DNA from: Archegozetes longisetosus
Lineage: Eukaryota > Arthropoda > Arachnida > Sarcoptiformes > Trhypochthoniidae
NCBI GenBank assembly: GCA_018873245.2
Contig: JAEMBT020000007.1
Coordinates: 11,305,129 to 11,369,128 of the forward strand
Direction: 5' to 3'
DNA: 64,000 nucleotides
A model generated the notes under the pieces. The model did not search any database. It saw nothing but the letters and a program-made list of their open reading frames with translations, and was not told where the DNA came from. How positions within the stretch are numbered: position 1 is the first letter of the stretch; each line of letters opens with the position of its first letter. A program made the position numbers and the translations under genes. Positions 1-13,410 of this stretch are shown piece by piece.

Positions 1-2552
1 TGGAAACAATACTTAATATATTTGATTCTTATCCTAAAAAAAATTCGAGCCTTTAATTACTATACTTAGAAATAAGTTGATTCACACAATTTCTTAATAA
101 ATTCTTGTTTACTTATATCATATAATTATGATTGCTATGAATCAAAAATTATAATCAATTACTTTTATAATCCTTTGAATCCCTCGCAGATTCATTGCTA
201 TGAATCGATGCTTTTCCTCTAGTAACAAATTTTTACTCAGCATGAGTTTAATTTTGTTCGCAACACGTTTTTAATTCACATGCAGCTGAGAAAAACACTC
301 GTATTGTTATTATCATTATAATAACTATAATATGACTTATCAATAGGAAAAGTTCCTCGACTTAAAAGGCCTTTCATTTAACAAAAGAAGATATAGGAAA
401 TTGTTATCTTCTAATTCACTTTTCGTTTCAAATTGAATAATAAAAATCTAATACTATTTGATTGTGTATTACTCGAAGAATTTAGGTTTAATTAACTCTA
501 GTTAGTGATCGTGTTTGAGTAGAGCGGAAGTCTAGAAACACTTTTCAAGTATGTGATAAGTGTTCATTGCTAACACATTTTCCGCAAAATTATTGTTTTA
601 ATTATTCCATTTCCTAATAAATAGGAAAGGGCTAAAGAAATTTCTCAAACTATTAGCTTCGCTCGCAATTTTTGAGCAAATAATAAACAAACTTAAGTAT
701 AGTAATCACTCAGCTCCATTCATTGCCTTATTCTATGATCGTTTTATTCAACTCGTTTCTCATTCTTAACTTCAACTTTTATTACTCAGGCATTTCAAGT
801 TGATTAACATTCAGGAATTAATTTAAATAAATTGAATAAAATTTTTATAAAAATAACTCCAATTTAATAGGAAAGATTTGGCGAATAGTAAAATCTGTAG
901 TAGAAATTAACTGAAGAGTTGTATGAGTCCTATAACTCCACAAATGCTTCAATAACTGCTATGAAATGAACAATAAAGTTCCATAACTAGTGTTTATTTA
1001 AGATTAGTTAGAAATCCATAAACTATCAGAATAAAAGGTGAATAATATATTTCAATAGATTCGGAGTTCACATAAATCAAAGTTCTCGAAAGCAAATAAG
1101 TTTAAGGTTAAAGTTAGCACAGTCTCATTTGTTTGCATCGCATCAACAATTCCTAATTTAAATTCCTGGATATTTTGATCTTCTATAAAAAAAAGCATTT
1201 AGTCAAACATTAGATTTGATTGAGAAGCTTCTGAAAGCACATATTGATGCGATGCACTTTTAAAGTTGAATAATATTTACCTTTTAAACGAAACCTATTT
1301 TAGCAATTAATAGCTTATGTGTAAAATTTTTCAATAGATAGAATTCTATTCTTATCGATGTATTGAGTTATTTAGGAAGTATTCAATGATAATACCATAC
1401 TACGCTATAAAGTTGAGGCTAATTTCATATTTTACTTCTCAAATGATATGACAAACAAATATGTTTTACGAGTTTTTCACTGGATATCATTGACTCGACT
1501 TATTTAAAAGACAATAACAATGATTTAGTTGTTATTAATTGCCTTTTAGGTATGATATAATGTAAGTTCGATATTGTCTTATTATCTTTTTAACTGTAAT
1601 GACTTCTTAAAATAAACCGCTAAAACGAAACTTGACTTTGTTATAGAAGAGTTAAAGACATTATGTGAGTTCAGTTCATTATTCCGATTTATGAATGAAG
1701 ATAATTAATGATTATATAACTTACAACTCAGTAGGCGTTTACTATAATTACACATATTATCAAATAATAACGCTAATTAATATTAACTGATTTGCATTAA
1801 AATGATATTTATCTAAAGTTTGCCATCATCAACGTTGAATTGAATCGTTTTCTCTTGGTGTGAATCATTTACTGAAAACACGATTTTTGTTTTTTTACCT
1901 ATTATTAAAGATAATGAAATATGCATCAGATTTCTCACAAAATAAAGCAATAACTCAAATAACTTCTTATGTCACTTAGTAATTTATGAAAAATTGAGTT
2001 AATACCAGTTTAGTTACCTTTTATTAAATTAAAATCAGTTAATACTATAATCCTTTACTGTCCTATTTATTAAAATTCGTGCAATGCTTGTTATTTGAGA
2101 GTCAAACAATTTTCTAAAATTTGATTACTTCAATATCTTATCAGTTTTATAAATGTATTTACTTCAGAAATATTTGAAAGCTTTCTAACAATAACTTACT
2201 TACTGGGAACGGCTAAAAAATTCACCGATCATAGGCTTAACTAAAACTATGAACACGTCAACACAAACGCTAATATAATAAACGATGAACTTTGGGTTCA
2301 ATTTAATGCACAAAGACATTCATACAAATATTGTTTTATTTATCAGTTCATTGCTTTGTGATCAGTATTAGAAAATGTAAATTAAAATGAAGCAATTCTA
2401 GTCACATGACAAAATTCAGATTTGATAATATTGTCAATTCAAAGTTATAAGTTGTCTCTTAAACAAGTTAAATGGTTCATAGATATAAGCATAGTTTTTG
2501 AAGTAAACTTTGCGATCAACTGATAGACTTGTAAAATAACAGATGAAGTTAC
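1..2552. other. AT-rich intergenic DNA, nothing recognised
   Basis: Stop codons are dense in all frames. No coding segment, RNA gene or clear repeat was seen. Confidence 0.5.
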
Positions 2553-2927
2553 ATTTTGAAGACCTATCTTAACAGTGTTCGCCTCAAGTTTAGCATAGGT
2601 TTCCATAGATCGAACGTGTCATTATTTGAAAGATAGCAACAGTTATTTTATCAAATCCTCTAGTAATAATAGAAATAAAGTCTTAATTTATTGAATGAAT
2701 TACTAATATTCTAGTAACTAGTCTAGTCATTGGGTTTTCCTATGGCTTTAAAATATCTGAAGATGTTTGAGTGACTCGACAAAATTTTGTCGTCTTATCT
2801 CATGCTTTGAAGGTTAATATAAAGAAATGTGATGAATATCTATGAATAAAAAAGTGGTTAAATTTGAAAATTAGAAACTATTTTATTGGTGGTGCGAGCC
2901 CTATTCGCTAAGATAGGTCTTCAAAAT
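2553..2927. repeat. Candidate short inverted-repeat element
   Basis: A perfect 18-bp inverted repeat (ATTTTGAAGACCTATCTT at 2553-2570, complement at 2910-2927) bounds about 375 bp of non-coding DNA. No convincing target duplication was found, so this could be a decayed MITE or a chance foldback. Confidence 0.4.
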
Positions 2928-5646
2928 CAGGCTTCAAATACAACGCTTTGAGAATTTGGTTGTCGATGCCAATGATGTATCACAGCATTAACTTTAGTAC
3001 TATTTAAAAATTGAACATAAACCTAATGACAGTCATTCAATTTTTCATGTCTTCTTTTACGATAGCATTAAGCATTAGATAGAAGTTTTCTGAGTTATTT
3101 AAATCGTTTGCTTAATTTAATTCACAAATCAGTAAATCACAAAAATAGGATAAAATCTATTTGAGTATTTTTTTTATTGATCAATAAAAGCATAAAAACA
3201 ATTTATCTAAAAAAATATTAGGTTTGAAATTTGCAAAAGTGTGAACAAGTCATATAGCAATTAAGTTTTAAAAGTTATTCAAATTTGTAAACTAAATGCT
3301 TGGCATATATGTTAAAAAATTTATTGGATAACAAACATCAACAATTTTACGAGTGAAATTTGCCGAAAATGGCCCAAATTATTTTATTTTTAACAAAAAT
3401 CAATCTGGTTAAGGACAAGGGTGAAGGTATAGTTTTCAATCTCGATTATCAAATTTATTTAATGAAACATCTATACCTCTACGGGTAACTGATTTCAATT
3501 GGATTTGCGAACCTTTCGCGTTATAAAGCCAGCAAATTATTGATGACTAGTAACAAAAAATCTGTCATCACTTAAACACGCAGTTCATAAATTGCATTAA
3601 AATCTGTTTTGGTTGTGGTTCCCTGCTGCTTTAGAGAATGCAGAAATTGATTTCAGCCTAAAAGGTTTATCTCATGTTTTGATCCCTTAAAACTTGTTAG
3701 TTCTTCTAAATTATATGATCAAAACATGAGTGTTTAAATTGCCTCAAGTTTCAAAAACATTAGTCACTTCTTGAGGCTTCAATAGACAATCAAATTACCA
3801 TAAAATTAATTGCTTTTTATACAGTGTGATCGATTAATAAGCCACCTCTTTTAACATTCAAGATTTTGAACAACTGCTGCAATGACTCTACTAAAAGTAA
3901 AAATGACTTAGCATAATCAAAAGCCGTCATTTTATGAAAAATGTTCGTAAAATATGCGAACAAAATTTCATAGAAAGAAATCTAAATTGGATGGTAGAGT
4001 TTACAGGTCTTTCATGTGATCAATGAGTTAAAAAAAGTGTTTTGAACAAAGTTCTCAAAAACCAAAGTTGCCATTCAATGCTAATAAAGATTCTAAAAAT
4101 TATACTTTTAGCTAATAATGAATGAAAAACTTCAATTCAATAACCGCATAAGGATTGAAGTCCTATTTTTATGAAGTATTGAAGTGCAAATATCTATTAT
4201 TTGATGCTTTTCTGAAACTAGTTTTTTAGTTCTAAAGAGATATTGAGAGGTTTTGAGTTACAGCTTCAAAACGTGCCTTCAAGTTGATAGCTAGTAGAAT
4301 TTTAATCAACTATTTTCATAACCGATACCTGTTGCATAGCAAATAATTCGTTTGATTGTATTGTTTCTCTCCCGATTTAGAAGATTAAAACAATTCAAAA
4401 ATAGAAACAATCGCTCTGAAGATTAAACAAGTGGATACTTGAACTTCTTATTAATTTACATAAATTAGTTTATGATAAGTAGATAAGTACTGAGTCCTCT
4501 CTATTTCTCTTAAGAATATCGTTTCAGATTAACGCATCAAAAGTATTTAAAAGTTATTTCTTCTCATTCTGAGCTCATTTTTTAATTGAAACACATTTTT
4601 AAAAAGGAAAACATTTAATGCAGTATTACAACAAAACTATTAGTAATCACAAATTTAATAATAAATACATCAAATCAAAGCTTAAGCGAATTAATGGGTC
4701 GTTAACTTAAACTAATAACAAATTCTAGAAAAGACTTGAATAGTTTGAAAGCGAGTTTTATTGTTTTGTTTAGTGCTTTTGCAATGGATTAGGAATTAAT
4801 GTGAATGTCCTACAAAACAAGAAGAATAACTTACTCGCAATTACAACAACAGTTAAAGTTTATGTTTAATCAATACAATTGTTGAATGTTTTCAAATTTT
4901 CATGACATCAAATAAAACATGTAAAACATATAAGTATGATATTTATTCTGAGTAATACTAATTTCAAACTGCACAAACTCTGCAAATGTATTTTACAATA
5001 TGCTAATAACGATCGTGTATTACCAGAGGGACAATGAGTTTATGAATTATTTCTTAAGTTTATTCATTTATAACTACTATTTTAGACATGAGACAACTGA
5101 GAGCTGTCGAGTTACTTAGTTCACGATTCCTCTGTTTAAGCATTATTTTCAGCATATTTAACATATGAAATCGAGCTCTTAATTACTTCACTAAATTCAA
5201 TAAATACCTTTTGAATAAGGAAAACGCGACTAAACGCCTTTTTTGTGACCCATTATGAATGATCAGTATCTAAATTTGTCACGATCAGAGCATATCTCCA
5301 CATTTGATTTTCTTTTTCTTTAATTTAATATGTATTATTATTTTTGAAAGGGAAAAACAAACTTTATGCTAATTAAAAGGAGTCTCGAGCATTAATATAA
5401 CTCGTTTTAAAGTTTTTTGAGTCATTGAAAGATTGAAATTTATGCAAACTCAAATAATGCAAACTATACATACTTATCAGCTTGTATTTTGTATGATTCG
5501 AGTCAATGTTTCTTTTCTTAGCAAAATTTGAGTATAAATCATCGGCTTTGATATGTGTTCACCTGCGTTAGCAAAGTTACCATAACTTTGCTGGCCATGT
5601 CAAATACGATATTGCTGTTCACAATACATGTAAGTTATGTCTGAGA
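2928..5646. other. AT-rich intergenic DNA with small hairpins
   Basis: No gene was recognised. Two small hairpins stand out: TCATGTTTTGATC near 3672 with its complement near 3718, and AGCAAAGTTA followed by TAACTTTGCT near 5570-5592. Neither is tied to a function. Confidence 0.45.
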
Positions 5647-6054
5647 TAGCAGAGAAGTCAGAAATTTTTGAGTAGGTGGATTTAAAGTACCTGGTTCATT
5701 TTTTCTATTTTAAGCAAAATGATTTTTGGATAACTGAATACCTGGGTCATCAACAATAGGGTGTTAAGGAGTTATCGAACTCAGATATTCTCAAATCATC
5801 AAGTTTTTATTTATGAATTAGAAAATTCACAAAATTATATAACAGACTGTAATCTTCAAGTCAAATATTAAATATGTTGTAGTTGATAAGGATTGAAAAA
5901 GTTCATGGATATTATTGCAACTAATGTTAACTTTATAAAAGAAGTTGGTTTTTCGTACGAAACCCTATTAGCGTTTAATTGTGTTAGCTCTGGATTTTAG
6001 TTGGATCGACCTGTGACCTGTGCCCACTCGGTTCACTCACTGGCTTTGCCACTG
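5647..6054. mobile_element. hAT-like MITE, copy 1 (408 bp)
   Basis: The left end (TAGCAGAGAAGTCAG) resembles the left end of the element at 33,701 (TAGTGGCGAAGGCAG). The right end CTGGCTTTGCCACTG at 6040-6054 is the exact complement of the left end of the element at 40,083. Candidate 8-bp duplications are gtctgaga (5639-5646) and gtttaaga (6055-6062), 6 of 8 identical. hAT elements normally make 8-bp duplications. No transposase is present, so this is non-autonomous. Confidence 0.5.
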
Positions 6055-8590
6055 GTTTAAGAATCATGGATATGGCAATCAATTGATTAAACTATTGTTT
6101 AGTCAATTTTCAACTTATAACTAACACTACTCTTGTATTCTGTCACTTATTTTCAACCTTTTTTATTAATCTTAAATGTCAAATCATCTTAAGAATTGAC
6201 TCATTTAAAGCACAAAATTAATTAGAGATATGATTTGTTTGGAAGTTAAACATTTATGCATCCAATTAGTGTATTTTGCTTCTAATTGAAGAGTGCTTTA
6301 TAGTTATATTTACCACGTTCGATTGACTTATTAAAATATTTGTTATTTCTCGGATTAGTCGTTAAGCAAAAATGAGGTTTTTCGTGACTAGAATGCACAA
6401 TCAGATTTTAAAGTCGTTTTTTAAAAATAGTTTTTCAACATTCACATTAGAGAGTGATTAGTTGAAAAAGATTAATCTTTGAGAAGTTTGCGAAAACTTA
6501 AATGTGTTGTTAATTACGCTGATATACTATGCTAATATGCTATTATTCAAACTTACAACTCGTTTCTTAATTGGTTTCTTAACCGTTAAATCAAACAATA
6601 AGAATTTTAGGTAAAATGCGTTCTGAGTTAGTCTTATTCATGAAAGAATGCTATTTACTTTTTAATCAAGCTCACACAATACTTAAATGATTCATTCCTT
6701 TGTAAGTAAGTAGTAATTGAGCAAAAAATTGCACTAAGCTTTGTAACAGAACTTCCTTTAAGGAATATTATGTCCTTATCATAATATAGAACAGGAATTA
6801 CTTCATATACTGTAGTCCTTTTATCTTCTAAATGAAGATAAGACAGTTAAAGCTTTTTATATTTTAGTTAGGTATCAAGTAAATTACTCATCGACTCAAA
6901 ATTCGATACTTTGAAACAAACTTTTAATAATGAAATTGGATGCAATAGAATTAGTATTTAAAAATAGCAATTCAATACTTTATAACGTATGTTAAAAATG
7001 TCCGTTATTTTCTAAACAAAGTTTATTTCCTTTAATCGCGTTGTCCGAAACTCTTAGTAGAGTCTCAAAAATTGTTTATTTGATCACAATAATTATTTAA
7101 TAGATAAGTTTTACACACAAAACGGTCTCTTTCATTGTAAACACCATGTTTGATAGCAAACACGTTTTAAAGCAGAATATAACGATTGCGGAACAATGTT
7201 TGTTCGACTTATTTGAAACCTTATTGAACTTAGTGACTGATCGATGCGTCACATTAAAGAAAAATTTCACTCAATGTATTCATTTAGAAGATAAGACAAC
7301 ATACAGTACTATTCTCTCGAATAATACAGTAACCGTTTAGAAAATATACATAATTATCAGTATTCTTTACAAATTTGATCCAATATTAATGTTTAAATAA
7401 GCAGTTTCAACTTAACTATCAATCAGTTGAACAGACAAATAATTTCGAATTGATCAAAATTAATAATTCAATTCATAGATATTAAACATAATAAAGTATT
7501 TGTAAAACAAATTATTAAATTATAATTTGTTAAGCGAAAGTTTCATTCCTCAAGTTTTTATCATAAAGTTGATTTCAAAGTGAAGTGCAATCGGCCCAAA
7601 ATTGATTACTTAAATTACTTAATATACTAAGTAAACTGATTAGATATTGCTGACTTTGAATAATTGTTCAAAAGTAATTAGTTTTCGGTCATTTTTAGTA
7701 AGCTGTCTTTATAAAGATGTTATCTACTATGCGTCATGCACTACATAACTGCTAAATTTGCTAAATTAGCAGAAAAAGTGTAGGCGACACCCAGTAGAAA
7801 GCTTGACAACTATAGAACAACCGACCAATAGCGTAAAACAACAGTAAGATATAGTCTATTTGAACGCGCAAAATATAAAATAATCAGTTTAAAGTGATCA
7901 GTAACTTTGTAAACAAACTAATTGGATAAAACTTTAGCAGAACATCAATTATACAATATCTTTTTTAAGAAATAATCCTCAGAAACATCTCAATTTAAAC
8001 AAATGTTTTTTAAAAATAAATTTTAAATACCGAGCGTTTGTAAACACTGAGAAATGCGGTCAACTTAGGAATGATCCGATTACAAGAATAGTTAAACAAT
8101 TTTTAAATTGATTACTTTGAAACCAATTTAAACTAGTTTCACAAATTTATAAGAAACAAATCAAATTCTATTCCATATAAAACTATCTCAAAAAACTCAA
8201 TTTAACTATAATTTATTAATATTGCATTCTACATAAATCGATTTTTTGTTCATCATAAGTCTTATTGTTATTAAGTTTACGCTCAATTTTTTTACATTAA
8301 ATCATTGCGTCATATATAATTGATTTACAGATTGGATTCTCATTCAATATATTTAGATGTGAGTAATTGACATAAAACCTTTTCAATGAAATCTGAGAGA
8401 GGTGCCTAAACTAAAACTTAGTATAGCTGAAGCTTTTTCTAAAATTTAATTTGCGTTGTCATACATTTTATTTGAATGCGTACTATACATATACATAACA
8501 AGTATATATTTAGCCTATTACGAATACTAGTGCTTTAGAGAAAACACTACTTAAGATGTATTGGAGTTATGCTACTATTTTTTGTTTAAA
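6055..8590. other. AT-rich intergenic DNA, nothing recognised
   Basis: The longest open frame (7146-7340, plus strand, 64 codons) has no recognisable domain, no splice context and ordinary AT-rich composition. It is treated as chance. Confidence 0.5.
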
Positions 8591-8770
8591 AACACCACTC
8601 GGAACGGATTCCTTCCCTCCTTAAGGCACTAATGACCTTCAGGAACGTTCATCAATGGACATTAGACCACCCGAAAGGGTTAAGTCATATGCCCCGCTTC
8701 GCGCTCAGAAAGGAATCCAATACCTCGTCATCGTGGCTTAGGCTGACTTCACATTTGATGTGAAGCTGAC
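8591..8770. repeat. Isolated GC-richer island with inverted repeats
   Basis: About 150 bp is markedly richer in G and C than its surroundings. GGATTCCTT near 8613 pairs with AAGGAATCC near 8719. Next to it, CTTCACATTTGATGTGAAG (about 8748-8767) forms a perfect hairpin. All six frames are interrupted and no tRNA fold was recognised. It may be a relic of a SINE or another element. Confidence 0.35.
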
Positions 8771-9807
8771 GAATCATACTATAGAAATGATTCTTTGAAG
8801 TATGATCTTAAATTTATGATTCGCTTTCAATTACATATACTTCGATACAACTTTTTTTATATTACAGCCATCAACATTTAAATATTTAAAGTTAATTTAT
8901 AACTTTTAAGTTTTGGCAAAAATTTCCACTTAAAAGCTTTTGACTTATTTACTGATTAGCTTTTTAAGTAACAAATTTGATTAAATTGTTTAATTAGTGA
9001 ACAAATTGATTTTAGCTTAATTTTTGAATCTTAGTAAAAAGTTATGAACGACAGTTTTTGCAATAGTTATCAATAAACACACAGTAAAGCGATTAATGGA
9101 TAATTAATTTGTATTTTTTGAATAAATGAAATATATTTCGATACAGCCTTGGGATTAATTAACTTTATAGAAATCTATGCGATTTGAATGATAGATATTG
9201 ACCAATTTTGCCAAATTGAATAAGAAGAGGACACAAACCATTAAAGAGAGTCTACTTACTCGAATGCAATATGAGATTTACACACATATTAGTCGCCATC
9301 TGTCGACTTAGAATCAAAATTGTTAAAATCTTATCAAACTTTAGAGTTTCTTATGTTTGATTATTTTAATACCAGTCGTAAATCGTTAATTAAACCTTTT
9401 GAAGAATGATTTACAAATAGTCAAATCACATGACGTATTATAAATATGTTACTATGACTGCAATTGTTGTGGTTTTATTTATTTCTAAAAATTTGATTTG
9501 TTCCTAAGCATTTTGAAATTTGACAAAATACTTATTTACCATAATATTGTTGATGAAAGCGGGTTTCAAACCTCGACAAATTTTTCTATTCATATTATTT
9601 CCAATAAATATCTAATGACTTCAAAAATTGAAAGTTTCTAGTGTTCAATCACTAAAAAGAGTGCATTTCATATATTACTCAATTAGAAGAGACATTTGAC
9701 GAATAGTTAAATGTTTAAGTGAATTGAGGCCTAAAATCTTGTATTGTTATTCATGATATAATAATCTCGACTTTATTTTGATTTAAATATACTTATGATA
9801 TGATAGA
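8771..9807. other. AT-rich intergenic DNA, nothing recognised
   Basis: No open frame, repeat or RNA gene could be supported here. Confidence 0.5.
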
Positions 9808-10655
9808 GCTTAAACTTTTAGCATATCTGGTTGCATAGGCTAAAAAGTACTAAAAAGACACATTTTTTAAAAATTAAGCAAAAAATGTTAATTTTTGAGA
9901 TTAGTCCATAAAGCGCTAAATTTTATGTCAACAGAAAAATATGTTATCTGTTCAATGTATAAGGAAATAATTATACAAAGCATTATCGATGCTTATCAAT
10001 AACATCATTTTAAAAGATTGCACATCAAATTAGGGCTTTAATTTCTATTATTATGTAAATCAATTTATAAAACAAACTAAAACTGTACTTCTATCTGAAA
10101 AGCAATCAAGTATATTCCGTTAAATGCGTCAACAAATTCAGAACTGTTTGTTTATTCTCTAATTGTTTCTAATTAATTGTAATTAATTTCAACGACTTCA
10201 TTGCAAGTATTGCTGAAACAATGATATCTCAAATGACAAGTAGTGGACAAATGAAAGTATTAGTTCATTAGGTTTACAGTCATGCCGTTGATTTAGAATT
10301 TTTTTCTTTTGATGCAACTATTATTGCAATTGAATACAATGTGGACTTTAATTCTTCAGAAGAGTTTATAACCAAAACTATTTACACGATTAAATCCGCA
10401 AAATCAAATTTAGGGAAATATTGTATACTGTTAAGCAACCAGCTATGAGTTTTTGAATCAGATTAGAATATTAGACGTAAAACAAGCAAAATCTGTCATC
10501 AATTCAAGTCAATTGAACTAAAATAATTAAGTTGAATGCCAAAAATTATCTATTATCTTAGTGAGAAACATATTGTTATTCTCACTAATATTCTTTAAGA
10601 ACATAGCAAATATAAAACTATCGTCTGTGATGCAGAAGTCATTCAAAGTAACGTT

Positions 10656-10856
10656 ACGAAGTTCTGGTTCAAACATAAAAATGATTTACCATTATCATCA
10701 TTTATTATTATTGGTTATCTGTCAGTTTCAATCTCTGATGCAGAAGTTGAGCGTTCTTTCAGTTGTGGCGCGAACATATTGACAGATAAAGGGAGAAGTC
10801 TAATGACAGATAATTTAAAAGGTCTGGTGTTCTTAAACTACAACTTGAATAAATAA
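10656..10856 (+). pseudogene. hAT transposase C-terminal dimerisation domain, relic
   Basis: This frame reads KFWFKHKNDLPLSS, a hydrophobic stretch, SDAEVERSFSCGANILTDKG, and ends in FLNYNLNK followed by TAA. The order W, then A-x-VERSFS, then a Lys/Arg-rich turn and a final L-N-x-N is the hATC dimerisation region found at the C-terminus of hAT transposases, where it supports dimer formation and transposition. Only the last 66 or so residues remain. Sequence upstream is closed in this frame and carries no recognisable DDE core, so no active enzyme is encoded. It lies inside the candidate element bounded by the 15-bp inverted repeat. Confidence 0.75.
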
Positions 10857-10912
10857 TTAACCCTTAATTGAATTACTGATTGTAGTAATTGTAGTTGTTT
10901 TCGGAAGTTAGA

Positions 10913-10935
10913 ATCTATCTATCTATCTATCTATA
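10913..10935. repeat. Short (ATCT)n microsatellite
   Basis: Several consecutive ATCT units lie just downstream of the hAT relic. Confidence 0.8.
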
Positions 10936-11160
10936 CATATATAATAAAATAGGGATAGATTTAAACGCCCGAAAATTTAATTTGGTTACTTAATTATTAT
11001 TTCAATTTTGATTTTAAATTGTATCAATTGTCAGTTTGAAATAAGCACAGTTAAAAATCATCATTTTTTAAGCAAAGAGAGCTAAATTTCAGCGCAAAAT
11101 ATGCTCAATTTTTATGTTAAAACGTACATTTGCCAATATTCTTAAGCTAAAAGTTTAAGC

Positions 11161-12283
11161 CATAGATATGAATTGCAATTAAATTGAAACTCGTTCATTT
11201 TTTGGTGATTATTCCTTCACATTATTGTATTCATATGATTTTCATTTTAAAACTAGCTCTGGCAGATGGTGATAAAAATTATTTTTTAACTGCCGAAGCG
11301 ATCAACTACCTAATAGCCGTCCTCGGTAGCTGAAATACCCTAACTCGAGTTCATATACCAATTTGGTTCTAACGATACCGTTCTTAAGTTTATGGGACTA
11401 GTAGTTTTAAAGTACTAGATAAACATTCAAACAAAAATATGATTAATGATTTTATTATATACACTGTAGATTTGTATGATTGCTTTTACTTAATTGCAAA
11501 CTTTCGGTCAGTATTTACAACTTCTCCAGGCTCAAAAAATACAACAAAATATGTCGTAAGCTATAAACTCAGCAGGAATTATTACTAAAATGAGTTGGGA
11601 TTTGAGATAATTATTAAGCGTTTGCAAAATATTGAGCGTCACACCATTACTGAAAGTTTTTATTTAGAATTACTTTATATTTTTCTATGAATAGACTTTA
11701 AATAATTTTAAAGATGACTTGAATCCAAAGGATTCGGTTCTTGAAGAATGATAAATATATATATATATATATATTGAGTCGAACTAAGTGGATTTATATA
11801 ATCACTTCATTCCGTTCAATCGGCTTTTTAGAGAAACTCAGTTAAAAAGTTTATTCCAAGCGTGGAAGTCGAAATGTACTCCGACAAAAAGATTTATGTT
11901 GAATAAAGCCTTTTCGCGCCTTATACTTAGGGATCACTTTAATATTTGGGTAATCAACATTTTGAAAACTTATAAACTTTAGCTTAGGTCTGACCTGTAG
12001 CAAAGTAAAGCAGTGAACTTTCGCATTAATCATTTTACCGATGGAGTCTATAAATTATTTACTTTGCATTAAACTTTTCTTAAGTGTTTATTTGATGAAC
12101 TTAAGTTACTTATGTTAAGTTCGATAGAAATTACAACACTTATAGAGATTTAAAGATAAATTTCAAATTTTATGACTCATTATTAGAAAAAATGCTTATC
12201 AGATAATGTCATTATTTATTCAATCTTCCTCTTATTTGGTTCAGCTCTCATTGGCTTTTATTGTTTTTAAGCGCACCGTTTGA
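11161..12283. other. AT-rich DNA with (AT)n tract and one odd short ORF
   Basis: An (AT)n tract lies at about 11,755-11,774. An open frame at 11,788-11,982 (plus strand, 64 codons) contains two aromatic pairs, LFQAW and HFNIW, about 28 residues apart. This loosely resembles Sfi1-type repeats, but one pair in 64 residues is not enough to call a gene. Nothing else was recognised. Confidence 0.3.
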
Positions 12284-13064
12284 CATCTACTTTTTTGTCC
12301 GATAGTATTCCTTGCCTGACCTTTGAAACCAAAAAGGCGAGTAAAATTTAAATGATAAGGTAAGACCGAAAGCTAATATTTGATATTTAGTTATCTAGCC
12401 ATTTGTGAGAACGAACTTCTATGTGAGAAGACTTTTTCAAAACTAAATCAGAATTTGCACATTTTAGAGGTTAAATGCTAACCACACAAAAATGGTACTT
12501 TAAAAACGTTTATTTAATCTTATAAAATGATATTAATCTTGCATATGAAAAACCTCTGCCTATATCCAGTGAAAAACTTTTGGATATCTAGATTCTTGAA
12601 TATGTTCCTAAAACAGTAAGTTCAAAATTCTATAACACATTGTGTAATTTGAACGATAATTCTTGTACTAGAAATCAAAAGTGATTGCACGAATTGTTCG
12701 ACAAAAATAATAGAAAATGAGAAATAAGTTGAATTGCACAAAAATGCAAAAGACTGTATGAAGTGAACTGTTAAACTGTTTGATGCTTTAGTTTGCAGCT
12801 ATTGAGTGAAATATTTTCTATTAAATTTAGTGTGCAATAGATAAGAGATTTCTTACTTAAAGATTAGCTCATTGAACGTCAAAAATTTCTTTGAGACAAC
12901 GTTAACAAAACTTATTGTATTGATAAATATTACCAACTCTGATATAACAAAATGAATCATTCGGTTAGCTTTACATTGAGTCAGATGTTGAACAGAGTAT
13001 AAGATCTAATTATAAACCCTTTATGCTTTTTCATATAACTAAACCAGTACTTTCAAATTCCAAG
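12284..13064 (+). mobile_element. Internally deleted copy of the DUF7869-like transposon
   Basis: The left end (12,284-12,470) aligns with the left end of the full element at 13,766. The middle (about 12,545-12,720) aligns with the last coding segment of that element (16,320-16,498) but carries stops and a missing-base pattern. The right part (12,937-13,064) aligns with the terminal region 16,715-16,850. About 2.3 kb of internal sequence, including the whole catalytic region, is absent. It is a non-autonomous, diverged copy in the same orientation as the full element. Confidence 0.7.
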
Positions 13065-13079
13065 CTTCATATTTTGTAT

Positions 13080-13410
13080 GGTTAACATTTAATCTCCAAA
13101 AAGTGCAACTCTGTATCAGTTTTGAAAAAATTTTCTCATATAGAAGTTCGTTCTAATGAAGGGCTAGGTGACTAAATATTAAATATTAGTTTTCGACCTT
13201 AGCATTTAATTTTTACTCGCCTTTTTGTTTTCTAAAATCAGGCAAGGAGTACATTTTGACTTTCATTCTTGATTTTTAGATTTTATAAGTCGAAAAGTAT
13301 TTGTTTGCTTATTTGAAAAAACAAAAGGGCTTATAATTACATTTTATACCTTGTTCAATATTTCATTCAACTGAGGGTTAGCCGAATACTAATCTTGACT
13401 AATCTTTTTA
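13080..13410 (-). mobile_element. Two abutting terminal fragments of the same transposon family
   Basis: On the minus strand, 13,271 down to 13,080 matches the left end of the element at 13,766. 13,410 down to about 13,270 matches its right end (compare 16,720-16,850). The two termini face each other with little or no spacer and both bodies are truncated. This could be two independent insertions, or a fossil of joined ends. Confidence 0.65.

Larger units (their letters stand above)
9808..11160 (+). mobile_element. Candidate decayed hAT element
   Basis: A perfect 15-bp inverted repeat (GCTTAAACTTTTAGC at 9808-9822, complement at 11,146-11,160) brackets 1.35 kb that contains the end of a hAT transposase at 10,656-10,856. 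The transposase orientation and position near one end fit an internally deleted element. No target duplication was identified and the true ends may lie outside the 15-bp match. Confidence 0.4.

Noticed and set aside
8591-8770. tRNA or tRNA-derived SINE
   Set aside because: No cloverleaf arms or A/B box pair could be aligned.
11788-11982. Sfi1-like repeat (two F-x-x-W pairs)
   Set aside because: There is only one pair and the spacing is not the usual one; no neighbouring repeats were found.
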